Assembly (NCBI GenBank): GCA_015264885.1
Contig: JABZYY010000048.1
Coordinates: forward strand, 1 to 8,695
Direction of reading: 5' to 3'
DNA length: 8,695 nucleotides
DNA from: Streptococcus sp.
GTDB taxonomy: Bacteria > Bacillota > Bacilli > Lactobacillales > Aerococcaceae
Part shown: in pieces, positions 1 through 6,957 of the stretch
How positions within the stretch are numbered: the stretch's first letter is position 1
How the letters are laid out: every line of letters starts with the position of its first letter
Made by a program: the position numbers and the translations under genes
The notes under the pieces: model-generated
What the model was told of the DNA's origin: nothing
The model's database searches: none
The model's input: only the letters and a program-made list of their open reading frames with translations

Positions 1-37
1 CGCCTAAGGGCAGAGTTTTTGATTATAGATAGAAATA

Positions 38-44
38 GAGGAAG
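38..44 (+). promoter_or_regulatory. Ribosome binding site of uvrA
   Basis: A purine-rich GAGGAAG lies 5 nt before the ATG at 50. It supports that ATG, which opens with the usual UvrA N-terminus. An ATG at 45 is out of frame. The remaining upstream bases (1-37) are too few to show a gene or an SOS operator. uvrA often follows uvrB, which would lie outside the window. Confidence 0.7.
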
Positions 45-49
45 ATGGA

Positions 50-2893
50 ATGGCGAAAGATCAGATTATCGTTCGAGGTGCACGATCTCATAATTTAAAA
101 AATATTGATGTAAGCATTCCTCGGGACCAGTTTGTCGTGATTACAGGACTATCGGGGTCAGGGAAGAGCTCGCTGGCGTTTGATACATTATACGCAGAAG
201 GGCAACGTCGTTATGTAGAGAGTCTATCTGCATACGCACGTCAATTTTTAGGGCAAATGGACAAACCAGACGTGGATAGTATCGACGGTTTGAGTCCAGC
301 AATTGCCATTGATCAAAAAACAACGTCCCGTAATCCGCGTTCAACGGTTGGAACGGTGACGGAGATTAATGACTATTTACGTTTATTATATGCGCGTGTG
401 GGGAAACCTATCTGTCCAAATGACGGCACGCCGATTGAAAGCCAGTCCTTGGAACAAATGGTAAACCGCGTCATGGCGATGCCAGAGAAGACAAAGATTC
501 AAGTGCTAGCGCCGGTTGTTGTTCAGAAGAAAGGCGAGCATAAGAAAGTCTTCGAGAAGATTCAAAAAGACGGCTATGTGCGTGTGCGCGTGGATGGCGA
601 GATGCATGAAGTCACTGAAGAATTCAATCTCGAGAAGAACAAGAAACATAATATTGAAATCGTCGTGGACCGTATCGTCGTGAGTGATAAGAGTCGTTCG
701 CGTCTATTCGATTCGATTGAAGCGGCCCTTCGTTTAGCGGAAGGCTATGCGATTGTCGATGTGATTGGTGGGGAAGAATATCTCTTCAGCGAACACCATT
801 CATGTCCGATTTGTGGATTTACAGTGGGCGAATTAGAGCCACGTCTCTTCTCGTTCAACGCGCCGTTTGGGGCGTGTCCTGAGTGTGACGGTTTAGGCTC
901 AAAACTTGAAGTCGACTTAGATTTAATCGTTCCAGATAAAAACTTAACGCTAGAAGAAGGAGCACTTGTTCCGTGGAATCCAATTAGCTCGAATTATTAT
1001 CCAACGATGCTGGAGCAATTTTGTAAACAGTTCAAGATTCCGATGAATATTCCATTTGAGAAATTGACGCAGTCACAAAAGAATATGGTGTTATACGGTT
1101 CAGGAGATGCGACCTTTAAGTTCCATTATGAAAATGAATTTGGTGGCGTTCGTGATGTGGAAATTCCTTTTGAAGGAGTAGCCGTCAACGTGGAGCGTCG
1201 TTACCGTGAAACCAATAGCGACTTTACGCGTGAACAAATGCGCCAATATATGAACGAATCAGAATGTAAGAAGTGTCATGGATTCCGTTTAAATGAACAG
1301 GCGTTGTCTGTCAAAGTCGGAGGAAAACACATCAGTGAAGTGTTGGCACTGTCTGTAGATGATGAGATTGATTTCTTCAAAGACTTAAACTTATCCGAAA
1401 CGGATGAGCAAATCGCAGCTCCAATCTTAAAAGAAGTAAGTTCTCGTTTGAAATTCTTACGCAATGTTGGCTTGCAATATTTAACATTGAGTCGTGCTGC
1501 TGGAACGTTATCAGGGGGAGAAGCGCAACGAATTCGTCTAGCGACGCAAATCGGTTCAAACCTTTCAGGGGTGCTCTACATTTTAGATGAGCCTTCGATT
1601 GGACTTCACCAACGCGACAATGACCGCTTAATCGAGTCATTGAAGAGCATGCGTGACCTTGGAAACACCTTGATTGTCGTAGAACATGACGAAGACACGA
1701 TGCGTGCTGCGGATTACTTGATTGATATCGGTCCAGGTGCGGGTGAATTCGGTGGTGAGATTATCGCTGCAGGAACTCCAAAAGAAGTGGAGAAGAATAC
1801 TAAATCACTGACAGGGCAATATTTAGCCGGAAAGAAATACATCCCAGTTCCAAGCGAACGTCGCAGGGAAGATAAGGGCTGGATCCATTTAGAAGGTGCT
1901 GCGGAAAATAACTTACGCGGCATCGATGTGGATGTGCCACTTGGACGTTTTGTGGCCGTGACAGGGGTATCGGGTTCTGGGAAGAGTTCGCTTGTCAACA
2001 GCGTATTGAAGAAAGCCTTAGCGCGTGAGATTACGCGTACGAAGGAAAAACCAGGGAAGTTCAAGAGCATTTCTGGATTTGAGAGCCTCGATAAGATTAT
2101 CGATATCGATCAAAGCCCAATTGGAAGAACTCCACGAAGCAACCCAGCAACTTATACGGGTGTATTTGACGATATTCGTGATTTATTTGCGACCACAAAC
2201 GAAGCAAAAATCCGTGGATACAAGAAAGGCCGCTTCAGTTTCAACGTGAAGGGTGGACGCTGCGAGTCTTGTAAAGGGGACGGCATTCTGAAAATCGAGA
2301 TGCACTTCCTGCCAGACGTATATGTGCCGTGTGAAGTGTGCCATGGAACGCGTTATAACTCAGAAACGCTTGAAGTGAAATACAAAGGAAAGAGTATCGC
2401 GGATATTCTTGAATTAACAGTCGAAGAAGCGGTGGAATTTTTCCAAGCCGTACCAAAAATCAAACGTAAATTACAAACGATTAAGGATGTTGGACTCGGC
2501 TACGTAACCCTTGGCCAATCTGCCACAACGCTCTCTGGAGGAGAAGCGCAACGGATGAAGTTAGCCAGCGAACTCCAACGTGTCTCAACCGGCAATACCT
2601 TCTACGTGCTCGATGAACCAACAACTGGTTTGCATACAGACGATATCGCACGCCTACTTGAAGTGTTGAATCGTTTAGTTGAAGCGGGGAATACCGTGCT
2701 TGTCATCGAACATAATTTAGATGTGATTAAGACCGCTGACTATATCATTGATATGGGTCCAGAAGGAGGTAGCGGTGGTGGACTTGTGATTGCGACAGGG
2801 ACGCCTGAAGAAGTGGCGAAGGATAAAAATAGCCATACGGGTCGTTATTTAAAACGCGCCTTAGAAGCAGCCGCATCGCATAAAAAGAAGTAG
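50..2893 (+). CDS. uvrA: UvrA, excinuclease ABC subunit A
   Basis: This is the DNA-damage recognition ATPase of nucleotide excision repair. As a dimer it scans DNA, loads UvrB at lesions and then leaves. It acts on the chromosome in the cytoplasm. The 947-residue length is normal for the family and the frame is intact. Two ABC ATPase modules are visible. Walker A motifs (GxSGSGKSS) lie at residues 33-41 and 639-647. LSGGE signatures lie at 487-491 and 828-832. Walker B with the catalytic Glu is at DEP 513-515 and 855-857. Zinc-binding cysteine pairs are C252/C255 with C276/C279, and C738/C741 with C761/C764; a further CxxC lies at 406-409. The C-terminus is a basic His-Lys tail. No terminator is visible after the stop, so some read-through into rpiA is possible. 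Regulation (SOS) cannot be judged because the upstream region is cut. Identity is essentially certain. Confidence 0.98.
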   Translation: MAKDQIIVRGARSHNLKNIDVSIPRDQFVVITGLSGSGKSSLAFDTLYAEGQRRYVESLSAYARQFLGQMDKPDVDSIDGLSPAIAIDQKTTSRNPRSTVGTVTEINDYLRLLYARVGKPICPNDGTPIESQSLEQMVNRVMAMPEKTKIQVLAPVVVQKKGEHKKVFEKIQKDGYVRVRVDGEMHEVTEEFNLEKNKKHNIEIVVDRIVVSDKSRSRLFDSIEAALRLAEGYAIVDVIGGEEYLFSEHHSCPICGFTVGELEPRLFSFNAPFGACPECDGLGSKLEVDLDLIVPDKNLTLEEGALVPWNPISSNYYPTMLEQFCKQFKIPMNIPFEKLTQSQKNMVLYGSGDATFKFHYENEFGGVRDVEIPFEGVAVNVERRYRETNSDFTREQMRQYMNESECKKCHGFRLNEQALSVKVGGKHISEVLALSVDDEIDFFKDLNLSETDEQIAAPILKEVSSRLKFLRNVGLQYLTLSRAAGTLSGGEAQRIRLATQIGSNLSGVLYILDEPSIGLHQRDNDRLIESLKSMRDLGNTLIVVEHDEDTMRAADYLIDIGPGAGEFGGEIIAAGTPKEVEKNTKSLTGQYLAGKKYIPVPSERRREDKGWIHLEGAAENNLRGIDVDVPLGRFVAVTGVSGSGKSSLVNSVLKKALAREITRTKEKPGKFKSISGFESLDKIIDIDQSPIGRTPRSNPATYTGVFDDIRDLFATTNEAKIRGYKKGRFSFNVKGGRCESCKGDGILKIEMHFLPDVYVPCEVCHGTRYNSETLEVKYKGKSIADILELTVEEAVEFFQAVPKIKRKLQTIKDVGLGYVTLGQSATTLSGGEAQRMKLASELQRVSTGNTFYVLDEPTTGLHTDDIARLLEVLNRLVEAGNTVLVIEHNLDVIKTADYIIDMGPEGGSGGGLVIATGTPEEVAKDKNSHTGRYLKRALEAAASHKKK

Positions 2894-2930
2894 AAATTTA
2901 CGAGAAGAGATAGTTTGAAGAAAGTAGTTA

Positions 2931-2939
2931 TGCTATACT
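2931..2939 (+). promoter_or_regulatory. Extended -10 promoter for rpiA
   Basis: The sequence TGCTATACT has an extended TG (2931-2932) and a -10 hexamer TATACT (2934-2939, five of six consensus bases). The -35 region is poor: no TTGACA-like hexamer sits 16-18 nt upstream, and TTGAAG at 2915-2920 is too close. Extended -10 promoters tolerate this. The start of transcription would fall near 2946. The same nonamer occurs before the YeiH-family gene. Confidence 0.6.
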
Positions 2940-2971
2940 CAACATAGATCATTTCTCAGGGGGAAACTTGA

Positions 2972-3640
2972 ATGAACATGAAAGAATTAGTCGGCAAGAA
3001 AGCCGCAGAATATGTAGAAAGTGGAATGACGGTTGGTCTAGGAACGGGTTCGACAGCCTACTATTTTGTAGAAGAAATCGGTCGCCGCGTGAAAGAAGAA
3101 GGTCTTGAAATCGTGGGAGTAACGACTTCTTTGGCAACGAAGAAACAAGCAGAAGCGCTTGGAATTCCGTTGAAGAGCGTGGATGAAGTGGATTATATAG
3201 ACGTAACAATTGACGGCGCAGACGAAATTGCTCCAGATTTTTCAGGAATCAAAGGGGGCGGCGGTGCGTTATTATTCGAAAAAATCGTTGCCGAACAATC
3301 AAAGAGTGTTATCTGGATTGTAGACGAATCAAAAATGGTCGACTACTTAGGTCGTTTCCCATTACCAGTGGAAGTGGTGCCTTATGGGTCAGAACAATTA
3401 TTCAAACGTTTTGAAGCGCTAGGATACAAACCAACATTCCGCGAACGCGACGGAGAACGTTACTTAACCGATAGCAAAAACTACATTATCGACTTGGATG
3501 TCTATCCAATTAAAGACCCAATCGCATTTGGAGAAAAAATCAAAGGCATGACAGGCGTGGTAGAGCAAGGTCTCTTCACAAACATGACGGATATCGTGCT
3601 TGTAGGAACTCCTGATGGGGTTGTCGTAAAACAATTCTAA
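2972..3640 (+). CDS. rpiA: Ribose-5-phosphate isomerase A
   Basis: This enzyme interconverts ribose 5-phosphate and ribulose 5-phosphate in the non-oxidative pentose phosphate pathway, in the cytoplasm. It supplies ribose for nucleotides. The 222-residue length is typical. The phosphate-binding motif GLGTGSTA is at residues 22-29. The DGADE motif is at 81-85 and KGGGGAL at 94-100. The residues matching the E. coli active site, D81, D84, K94 and E103, fall at the same numbers, so catalysis should be intact. The start at 2972 is preferred over the ATG at 2978 because a strong AGGGGGA (2958-2964) lies 7 nt upstream of it. The gene has its own extended -10 promoter in the 78-bp gap after uvrA, and it ends 5 nt before a strong hairpin terminator. 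It has no functional link to uvrA beyond position. Confidence 0.97.
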   Translation: MNMKELVGKKAAEYVESGMTVGLGTGSTAYYFVEEIGRRVKEEGLEIVGVTTSLATKKQAEALGIPLKSVDEVDYIDVTIDGADEIAPDFSGIKGGGGALLFEKIVAEQSKSVIWIVDESKMVDYLGRFPLPVEVVPYGSEQLFKRFEALGYKPTFRERDGERYLTDSKNYIIDLDVYPIKDPIAFGEKIKGMTGVVEQGLFTNMTDIVLVGTPDGVVVKQF

Positions 3641-3645
3641 AAAAT

Positions 3646-3689
3646 AACCGCTTAGAGTCAGCATGGATGTGCGATTCTAAGCGGTTTTT
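3646..3689. terminator. Bidirectional terminator between rpiA and the Rpn-type gene
   Basis: A 14-bp stem (3646-3659 with 3673-3686, one G-T pair) continues after one bulged A (3660) into a 3-bp GCA/TGC extension and a short loop. The plus-strand hairpin is followed by five T. Read on the minus strand, it starts directly after the Rpn-type stop codon and ends in TTATTTTTT. It therefore probably ends both converging transcripts. Confidence 0.9.
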
Positions 3690-3690
3690 G

Positions 3691-3885
3691 TTATAGTGTA
3701 TTTTTAATTTTTTGAATCTCTTCTTCAGATAATCCAGTGTGTTTCATGATTTCTGGGATAGGAAGATTCATTTTAAGAAATGCCAAAACTTGACCTTCTT
3801 TAAGTCCAGCTTCTCTAGCGGTCTCTTTGGCATATTCGATTGTTTTCCAATAGACTTCTTCGTATTTTTCCATTTGTTCCGCCAT
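3691..3885 (-). CDS. Possible intragenic small protein, C-terminal part of the Rpn nuclease
   Basis: This is a predicted 64-residue product from an in-frame ATG at residue 215 of the nuclease. On the sequence: GGAGG (3898-3894) sits 8 nt before this ATG, and a perfect TATAAT (3912-3907) sits just before that. It begins MAEQMEKYEE and ends at the nuclease's own stop. It is mostly charged helix and keeps the helix-turn-helix-like end but none of the nuclease core. From knowledge of the family: E. coli Rpn genes express C-terminal small proteins (RpnS) from within the large gene, and these bind and inhibit the full-length toxic nuclease. By inference this could be an equivalent nested antitoxin. 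The -35 region is weak, and the motif bases also encode ordinary residues (YNLDSEE), so chance is possible. Confidence 0.4.
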   Translation of the reverse strand: MAEQMEKYEEVYWKTIEYAKETAREAGLKEGQVLAFLKMNLPIPEIMKHTGLSEEEIQKIKNTL

Positions 3886-4527
3886 CTTCATTTCCTCCGA
3901 ATCTAAATTATAGAAATCAACAACAGCATAAGCGTCTTGAATTTCTTTGGATGCTTTTGCCGTGATTGTACCATTTTTAAGGAAATTTCTCCACTCATTG
4001 AAGGCATCGTCCTGGTTGGATAATGTGGTTGCTAAATTGACGAGATAAACACGCTCGAAAGGTTGATCTTTTTCATTTAATACTTCTCGATTTTTCTCTA
4101 AATTTACAAGACCGATTTCTACTCTTGGTTCAGGATCTTCTTTAAAAACAGAAAAATCGGTTACGACAATCGAAACAACAGGTTTATAGGGTTGATGGCC
4201 TGCAGAATAACTTTCCATATAGGTTGATGCCATATAATAGCGAATGCGTTCAAAGAAGCCTCGATGCTTGTATAGTTGCATTTCAATGATAATATCAATT
4301 CCTTCTTCTGTTGTTGCGGCAATATCCACGATGGTTTGGTACATTTCTAAATTTACTCCAGCGAGATTCTCACGATATTTTTGAATTTGATATGGATTGG
4401 TAGGTTTTACATTAGATAATTTCATCCCAGTCACAACTTGAATAAAATTTTGTAAGATATATTCTTTGCCTTCACTTGTCATCATTTTTTTAAACATTAA
4501 ATCATTTGTTGGTAAAATCTTTCTCAT
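3691..4527 (-). CDS. Rpn family PD-(D/E)XK nuclease / putative transposase
   Basis: The protein (278 residues) looks like the Rpn / PD-(D/E)XK putative transposase family. Members are DNA endonucleases linked in E. coli to RecA-independent recombination and, more recently, to toxic phage defence. The N-terminus has the family look (LPTNDLMFKKMM). The likely metal-binding core is D68 (in IVDIAA), then E82 and Q84 in the IIIEMQL strand, followed by the FFERIRYYMASTY helix at 91-103. The C-terminus (about 215-278) is charged and helical, ending in a helix-turn-helix-like PIPEIMKHTGLSEEEI. The start is firm: AGGAGG lies 8 nt upstream. The gene is visibly more AT-rich than uvrA or the mevalonate genes (a sampled 60-base row is 35% GC against 48-53%), which suggests acquisition. 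No terminal inverted repeats or target duplications are visible, so it is not an intact insertion sequence. An internal start may make a second product. The biological role here is unknown. Confidence 0.85.
   Translation of the reverse strand: MRKILPTNDLMFKKMMTSEGKEYILQNFIQVVTGMKLSNVKPTNPYQIQKYRENLAGVNLEMYQTIVDIAATTEEGIDIIIEMQLYKHRGFFERIRYYMASTYMESYSAGHQPYKPVVSIVVTDFSVFKEDPEPRVEIGLVNLEKNREVLNEKDQPFERVYLVNLATTLSNQDDAFNEWRNFLKNGTITAKASKEIQDAYAVVDFYNLDSEEMKMAEQMEKYEEVYWKTIEYAKETAREAGLKEGQVLAFLKMNLPIPEIMKHTGLSEEEIQKIKNTL
3907..3912 (-). promoter_or_regulatory. Candidate internal -10 element within the Rpn gene
   Basis: A perfect TATAAT on the minus strand (3912 down to 3907) would start a transcript near 3900, just before GGAGG at 3898-3894 and the ATG at 3885. 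No good -35 hexamer is seen 16-18 nt upstream and there is no extended TG. The gene is AT-rich, so a chance match is possible. Confidence 0.35.
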
Positions 4528-4585
4528 TTTTCATCCCTCCTATTCTGAGATACGACAAAAAAGAGGGAGAGCATTTCAATTTGTG

Positions 4586-4615
4586 TTCGAATATCAAGGC
4601 GGAGTGTGCTATACT
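4586..4615 (+). promoter_or_regulatory. Extended -10 promoter for the YeiH-family operon
   Basis: The sequence TGCTATACT has TG at 4607-4608 and TATACT at 4610-4615. A weak -35 candidate, TTCGAA (4586-4591, three of six consensus bases), sits 18 nt upstream. An 8-bp palindrome TACTAGTA (4612-4619) overlaps the downstream half of the -10 and could be an operator. The transcript would start near 4622, leaving a short leader. Confidence 0.6.
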
Positions 4616-4632
4616 AGTAAAGATTTAGTATT

Positions 4633-4639
4633 GAAAGGA
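4633..4639 (+). promoter_or_regulatory. Ribosome binding site fixing the YeiH-family start
   Basis: GAAAGGA lies 9 nt before the ATG at 4649. It marks that codon as the start, rather than ATG 4661 or the upstream in-frame codons that run into the Rpn gene and its promoter region. Confidence 0.75.
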
Positions 4640-4648
4640 TCTGATGAA

Positions 4649-5635
4649 ATGTCATCATTCATGGAAAAAAGAAAAGGATTGTTGTGTACATTTGCTATAG
4701 CGGTTGTCTCAGTGATGCTCGATAAGCTATTCCCAGTCATTGGGAGTGCGGTATTTGCTATTATTTTAGGGATGGTCTTGAACCAATTTTGGAAAATCCC
4801 AAGTGATTTTAGACCGGGGATCAATTATTCAGCGAAAAAATTATTACATTACTCCATTATCGCACTAGGATTTACAATGTCGTTTGCGCAGGTGAGCCAA
4901 ACAGGTGCATCATCGTTCCCAGTGACGATTGTGACCATCTCGATTGCGTTTCTAACAGCGCTACTTGTAGGAAATTTCTTCAAATTGTCTCGTCCACTGA
5001 AGATTCTTGTTGGTTTCGGGACTGCGATTTGCGGGGGATCTGCGATTGCGGCAGCTTCACCGATTATTAGAGCAGAAGATGATGAAGTCGCGTTGTCAAT
5101 TTCAACCATTTTCCTATTCAACGTCATCGCGGTATTCCTATTCCCATTCTTAGGACATATGATGGGCATGGACGCGTCGCAATTCGGACTTTTCGCAGGG
5201 ACAGCGATTAACGATACATCAAGCGTGGTTGCAGCCGGCGCAAGTTACAGTGCAGAAGCGTTAGAAATCGCGACAATCGTGAAACTTACTCGTGCGTTGA
5301 TGATTGTTCCAGCCTGTCTCGTATTATCATTTGTCGAAGCACGTCGCATGAAACAAGAAGGACAAAGCGTTCAATGGAAGAATATCGTGCCAATGTTTAT
5401 CATTTGGTTCATGGTCGCTTCCATCATTACAAGTGTGGGATTATTCCCGAATTTCCTTGTACCGTATGCAAAATTAGCATCTAACTGGTTGATGGCGATG
5501 GCATTAGCAGGTATCGGTATGCAAGTATCCTTCCAACAATTCAAAGAAGCAGGGGCAAAACCAATCTTAACCGGTTTAGCTACTTGGTTTATGGTGACTG
5601 TCACTAGCTTAATCATGCAGTACTTCGTTTTATAG
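4649..5635 (+). CDS. YeiH-family putative sulfate exporter, multi-pass membrane protein
   Basis: This is an integral membrane protein of the YeiH / UPF0324 family, often annotated as putative sulfate exporters; the substrate is poorly established. With the start at 4649 it has 328 residues, normal for the family, and about nine to ten hydrophobic segments (roughly 10-27, 29-46, 65-83, 91-110, 118-140, 148-170, 207-228, 245-266, 278-296 and 304-326). Family-typical stretches are GFGTAICGGSAIAAASPII (122-140), a charged AEDDE after it, a Gly/Asn/Asp segment with NDTSSVVAAG (188-197), and ATIVKLTRA (208-216). The open frame extends 5' to 4466, but that part overlaps the opposite Rpn gene and lies before the promoter, so it is not translated. 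It probably shares a transcript with the small membrane gene that follows 12 nt later. No LysR-type regulator, a common neighbour of this family, is present. Confidence 0.9.
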   Translation: MSSFMEKRKGLLCTFAIAVVSVMLDKLFPVIGSAVFAIILGMVLNQFWKIPSDFRPGINYSAKKLLHYSIIALGFTMSFAQVSQTGASSFPVTIVTISIAFLTALLVGNFFKLSRPLKILVGFGTAICGGSAIAAASPIIRAEDDEVALSISTIFLFNVIAVFLFPFLGHMMGMDASQFGLFAGTAINDTSSVVAAGASYSAEALEIATIVKLTRALMIVPACLVLSFVEARRMKQEGQSVQWKNIVPMFIIWFMVASIITSVGLFPNFLVPYAKLASNWLMAMALAGIGMQVSFQQFKEAGAKPILTGLATWFMVTVTSLIMQYFVL

Positions 5636-5647
5636 AAAGGACGCCGT

Positions 5648-5839
5648 ATGAAAAGATTATTGGGACTCGGGTTTTGGATTAGTGCCTTGTACTTTATCTT
5701 ATATACGAAAATTCCAGCGCTACAAGACTTCGTGAATACACCAGTAGGGCCGTATGTGCATGTCGTGATGGTTATTTTACTCATCGTGGGGATTTTCTTC
5801 TACGTACTGCGCATTATCCATTACTTATTTTTCCCATAG
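5648..5839 (+). CDS. Small two-helix membrane protein, unrecognised
   Basis: I do not recognise this 63-residue protein. It has two hydrophobic segments, about residues 4-20 and 38-58. They are joined by a short loop containing K21, D27 and a Pro-Gly-Pro-rich turn, with a His-rich start to the second helix. The end is aromatic (HYLFFP). The basic start (MKRL) suggests the N-terminus stays inside, giving a hairpin with both ends in the cytoplasm. AAAGG (5636-5640) lies 7 nt before the ATG, immediately after the stop of the YeiH-family gene, and a strong terminator follows directly. Co-transcription with the transporter-like gene is therefore very likely. A role as an accessory subunit of that protein is inference only. 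Confidence 0.75.
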   Translation: MKRLLGLGFWISALYFILYTKIPALQDFVNTPVGPYVHVVMVILLIVGIFFYVLRIIHYLFFP

Positions 5840-5845
5840 AAATAG

Positions 5846-5877
5846 AAAAGAGCTTAGGCATTGCCTAAGCTCTTTTT
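5846..5877. terminator. Bidirectional terminator between the YeiH operon and fni
   Basis: A perfect 14-bp stem (5846-5859 with 5863-5876) has a 3-nt loop ATT. The GC-rich core GAGCTTAGGC is followed by TTTTT on the plus strand. On the minus strand it reads out into TTTTCTATTTC, starting 4 nt after the fni stop. It is a textbook hairpin that should end both converging transcripts. Confidence 0.95.
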
Positions 5878-5881
5878 GCTT

Positions 5882-6946
5882 TTAACGTTGTGCAAGATGT
5901 TTCCAATCAATCCCGCGGGCATCACACCAGTTTTGGAGGCTTGGTGCGACCACGATAGGAGCTTGTTGGAGACTAGAAATACTATCTGCACCGACAAGCG
6001 TTAAGATCGATGTCAGTTGCTCTTTCCATGTTTGAACCGTATGAATGGCGTCTGGAAGAGAGTCGTCTTTACGTACGAGATGCAACATTTCACCAGACAA
6101 TCCGACAAGGCTGGCTCCCAGAGCGAAGCATTTAGCCATGTCCATTGGCGTCTTCACACCGCCAGAAGCGATGATTGGGGTGCGGCTTCCTTGGGCTTCC
6201 ATGAGCGACGTCAAGGTCGTTTGGCCCCAGTCTTCTAGGAAATCAAGTTTATCTTCCTTGCGACGGCCGTTTTCGATTTTGGCGAAATTCGTACCGCCAG
6301 TACCGCTAATATCGATGGCAGCTACACCAATACTCTCTAGTTGTGTGATGGCTTCACGGCTAAACCCGAATCCGACTTCTTTTACGATAACGGGAACGGC
6401 ACTCGCTTTGACGATTTCTTCGATGTTTTTAAGCCAATTGCTAAAGACGCGGTCTCCCTCTGGCATCACGAGTTCTTGTGCACGGTTGACGTGAATTTGA
6501 ATCGCGTTGGCTTCGATGAATTCGACAGCGCGTTTAGCAGCCTCAGCATCGTAATGCGCACCAAGGTTCGCGAAGAGGATTCCATTTGGATTTTCCTGGC
6601 GAATGACCTTGAAGCTTTCCGCACTTTCAGGGAACTTCATCGCGATACTCATCGAACCTGTCGCCATTGCCATGCCTGTTTCACGTGCCAAGATGGCTAA
6701 GCGCTGGTTTAACGCAGTCGTAAGTGGACTTCCGCCCGTGATAGCGTTGATGAAAAAGGGAACATCGAAGGTGAGTCCAGCAAGTTTCGTTTGTAATATT
6801 ACATCCGCCACATCAACGGTCGTGAAGGGATGATGCACGAAGCGCGTTTCCACAAACTCGGGAGCGCTCGTTGCACGGTATTGCTGGTTCGCATGCCCCA
6901 TATGCTCGTCCTTTCGATTCATTTGTTGTTGAAATAAATCCATCAT
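5882..6946 (-). CDS. fni: Type 2 isopentenyl-diphosphate delta-isomerase
   Basis: This FMN- and NAD(P)H-dependent enzyme interconverts isopentenyl and dimethylallyl diphosphate, the last step before prenyl chain building. It acts in the cytoplasm. The 354-residue length is normal. Motifs in order are NRKDEH at 10-15 (substrate diphosphate contact), NAITGGS 67-73, ANLGA 126-130, H152-x-N154 with QELVMPEGDR 157-166 (active-site Gln and metal/substrate contacts), VKEVGFG 188-194, SGTGGTNF 214-221, and SGGVKTPMDMAKCFALGA 261-278 (flavin phosphate binding). Two adjacent ATGs (6946, 6943) share the AAAGGAG at 6957-6951. The second has the better spacing (7 against 4 nt), so the protein may be one residue shorter. 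It is last in the mvaD-mvaK2-fni operon, and its ribosome binding site overlaps the mvaK2 stop, which suggests coupled translation. Confidence 0.97.
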   Translation of the reverse strand: MMDLFQQQMNRKDEHMGHANQQYRATSAPEFVETRFVHHPFTTVDVADVILQTKLAGLTFDVPFFINAITGGSPLTTALNQRLAILARETGMAMATGSMSIAMKFPESAESFKVIRQENPNGILFANLGAHYDAEAAKRAVEFIEANAIQIHVNRAQELVMPEGDRVFSNWLKNIEEIVKASAVPVIVKEVGFGFSREAITQLESIGVAAIDISGTGGTNFAKIENGRRKEDKLDFLEDWGQTTLTSLMEAQGSRTPIIASGGVKTPMDMAKCFALGASLVGLSGEMLHLVRKDDSLPDAIHTVQTWKEQLTSILTLVGADSISSLQQAPIVVAPSLQNWCDARGIDWKHLAQR

Positions 6947-6950
6947 TAAT

Positions 6951-6957
6951 CTCCTTT
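6951..6957 (-). promoter_or_regulatory. Ribosome binding site of fni, overlapping the mvaK2 stop
   Basis: AAAGGAG on the minus strand shares bases with the TAA stop of mvaK2 (6958-6956). It lies 4 nt from the ATG at 6946 and 7 nt from the ATG at 6943. The overlap favours re-initiation by ribosomes finishing mvaK2. Confidence 0.8.

Larger units (their letters stand above)
4528..4648. promoter_or_regulatory. Divergent intergenic region, Rpn gene / YeiH-family gene
   Basis: These 121 bp carry the ribosome binding site of the Rpn gene (AGGAGG, minus strand, 4541-4536) and the promoter and ribosome binding site of the YeiH-family gene. No convincing -10/-35 pair for the Rpn gene was found by eye: TTGAAA on the minus strand around 4580-4575 has only poor -10 partners. 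No terminator or small gene is seen here. Confidence 0.6.

Noticed and set aside
16..30. TATA-rich stretch before uvrA as a promoter (TATAGA at 24-29)
   Set aside because: The TG is spaced two bases rather than one from the hexamer, no -35 region is available this close to the window edge, and uvrA is often co-transcribed with an upstream uvrB.
1377..2070. Open frames opposite uvrA (1377-1640 and 1714-2070, minus)
   Set aside because: They are antisense shadows of a strongly conserved gene, with no ribosome binding site or recognisable protein features.
2764..2785. Internal GGAGG followed by GTG codons near the end of uvrA
   Set aside because: The bases encode a Gly-rich loop (EGGSGGG) normal for UvrA; there is no -10 element nearby and no sensible small product.
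3641..4600. Rpn gene as part of an intact insertion sequence
   Set aside because: No terminal inverted repeats or flanking target duplications were found by eye; the inverted repeat at the 3' end is a terminator hairpin.
4466..4648. 61-codon N-terminal extension of the YeiH-family frame
   Set aside because: It overlaps the 5' end of the Rpn gene on the other strand, lies before and across the promoter, and is not hydrophobic or family-like; the ribosome binding site supports the ATG at 4649.
6890..6913. Alternative fni start at Met16 with an upstream AAGGA
   Set aside because: Starting there would remove the conserved NRKDEH motif needed for substrate binding.
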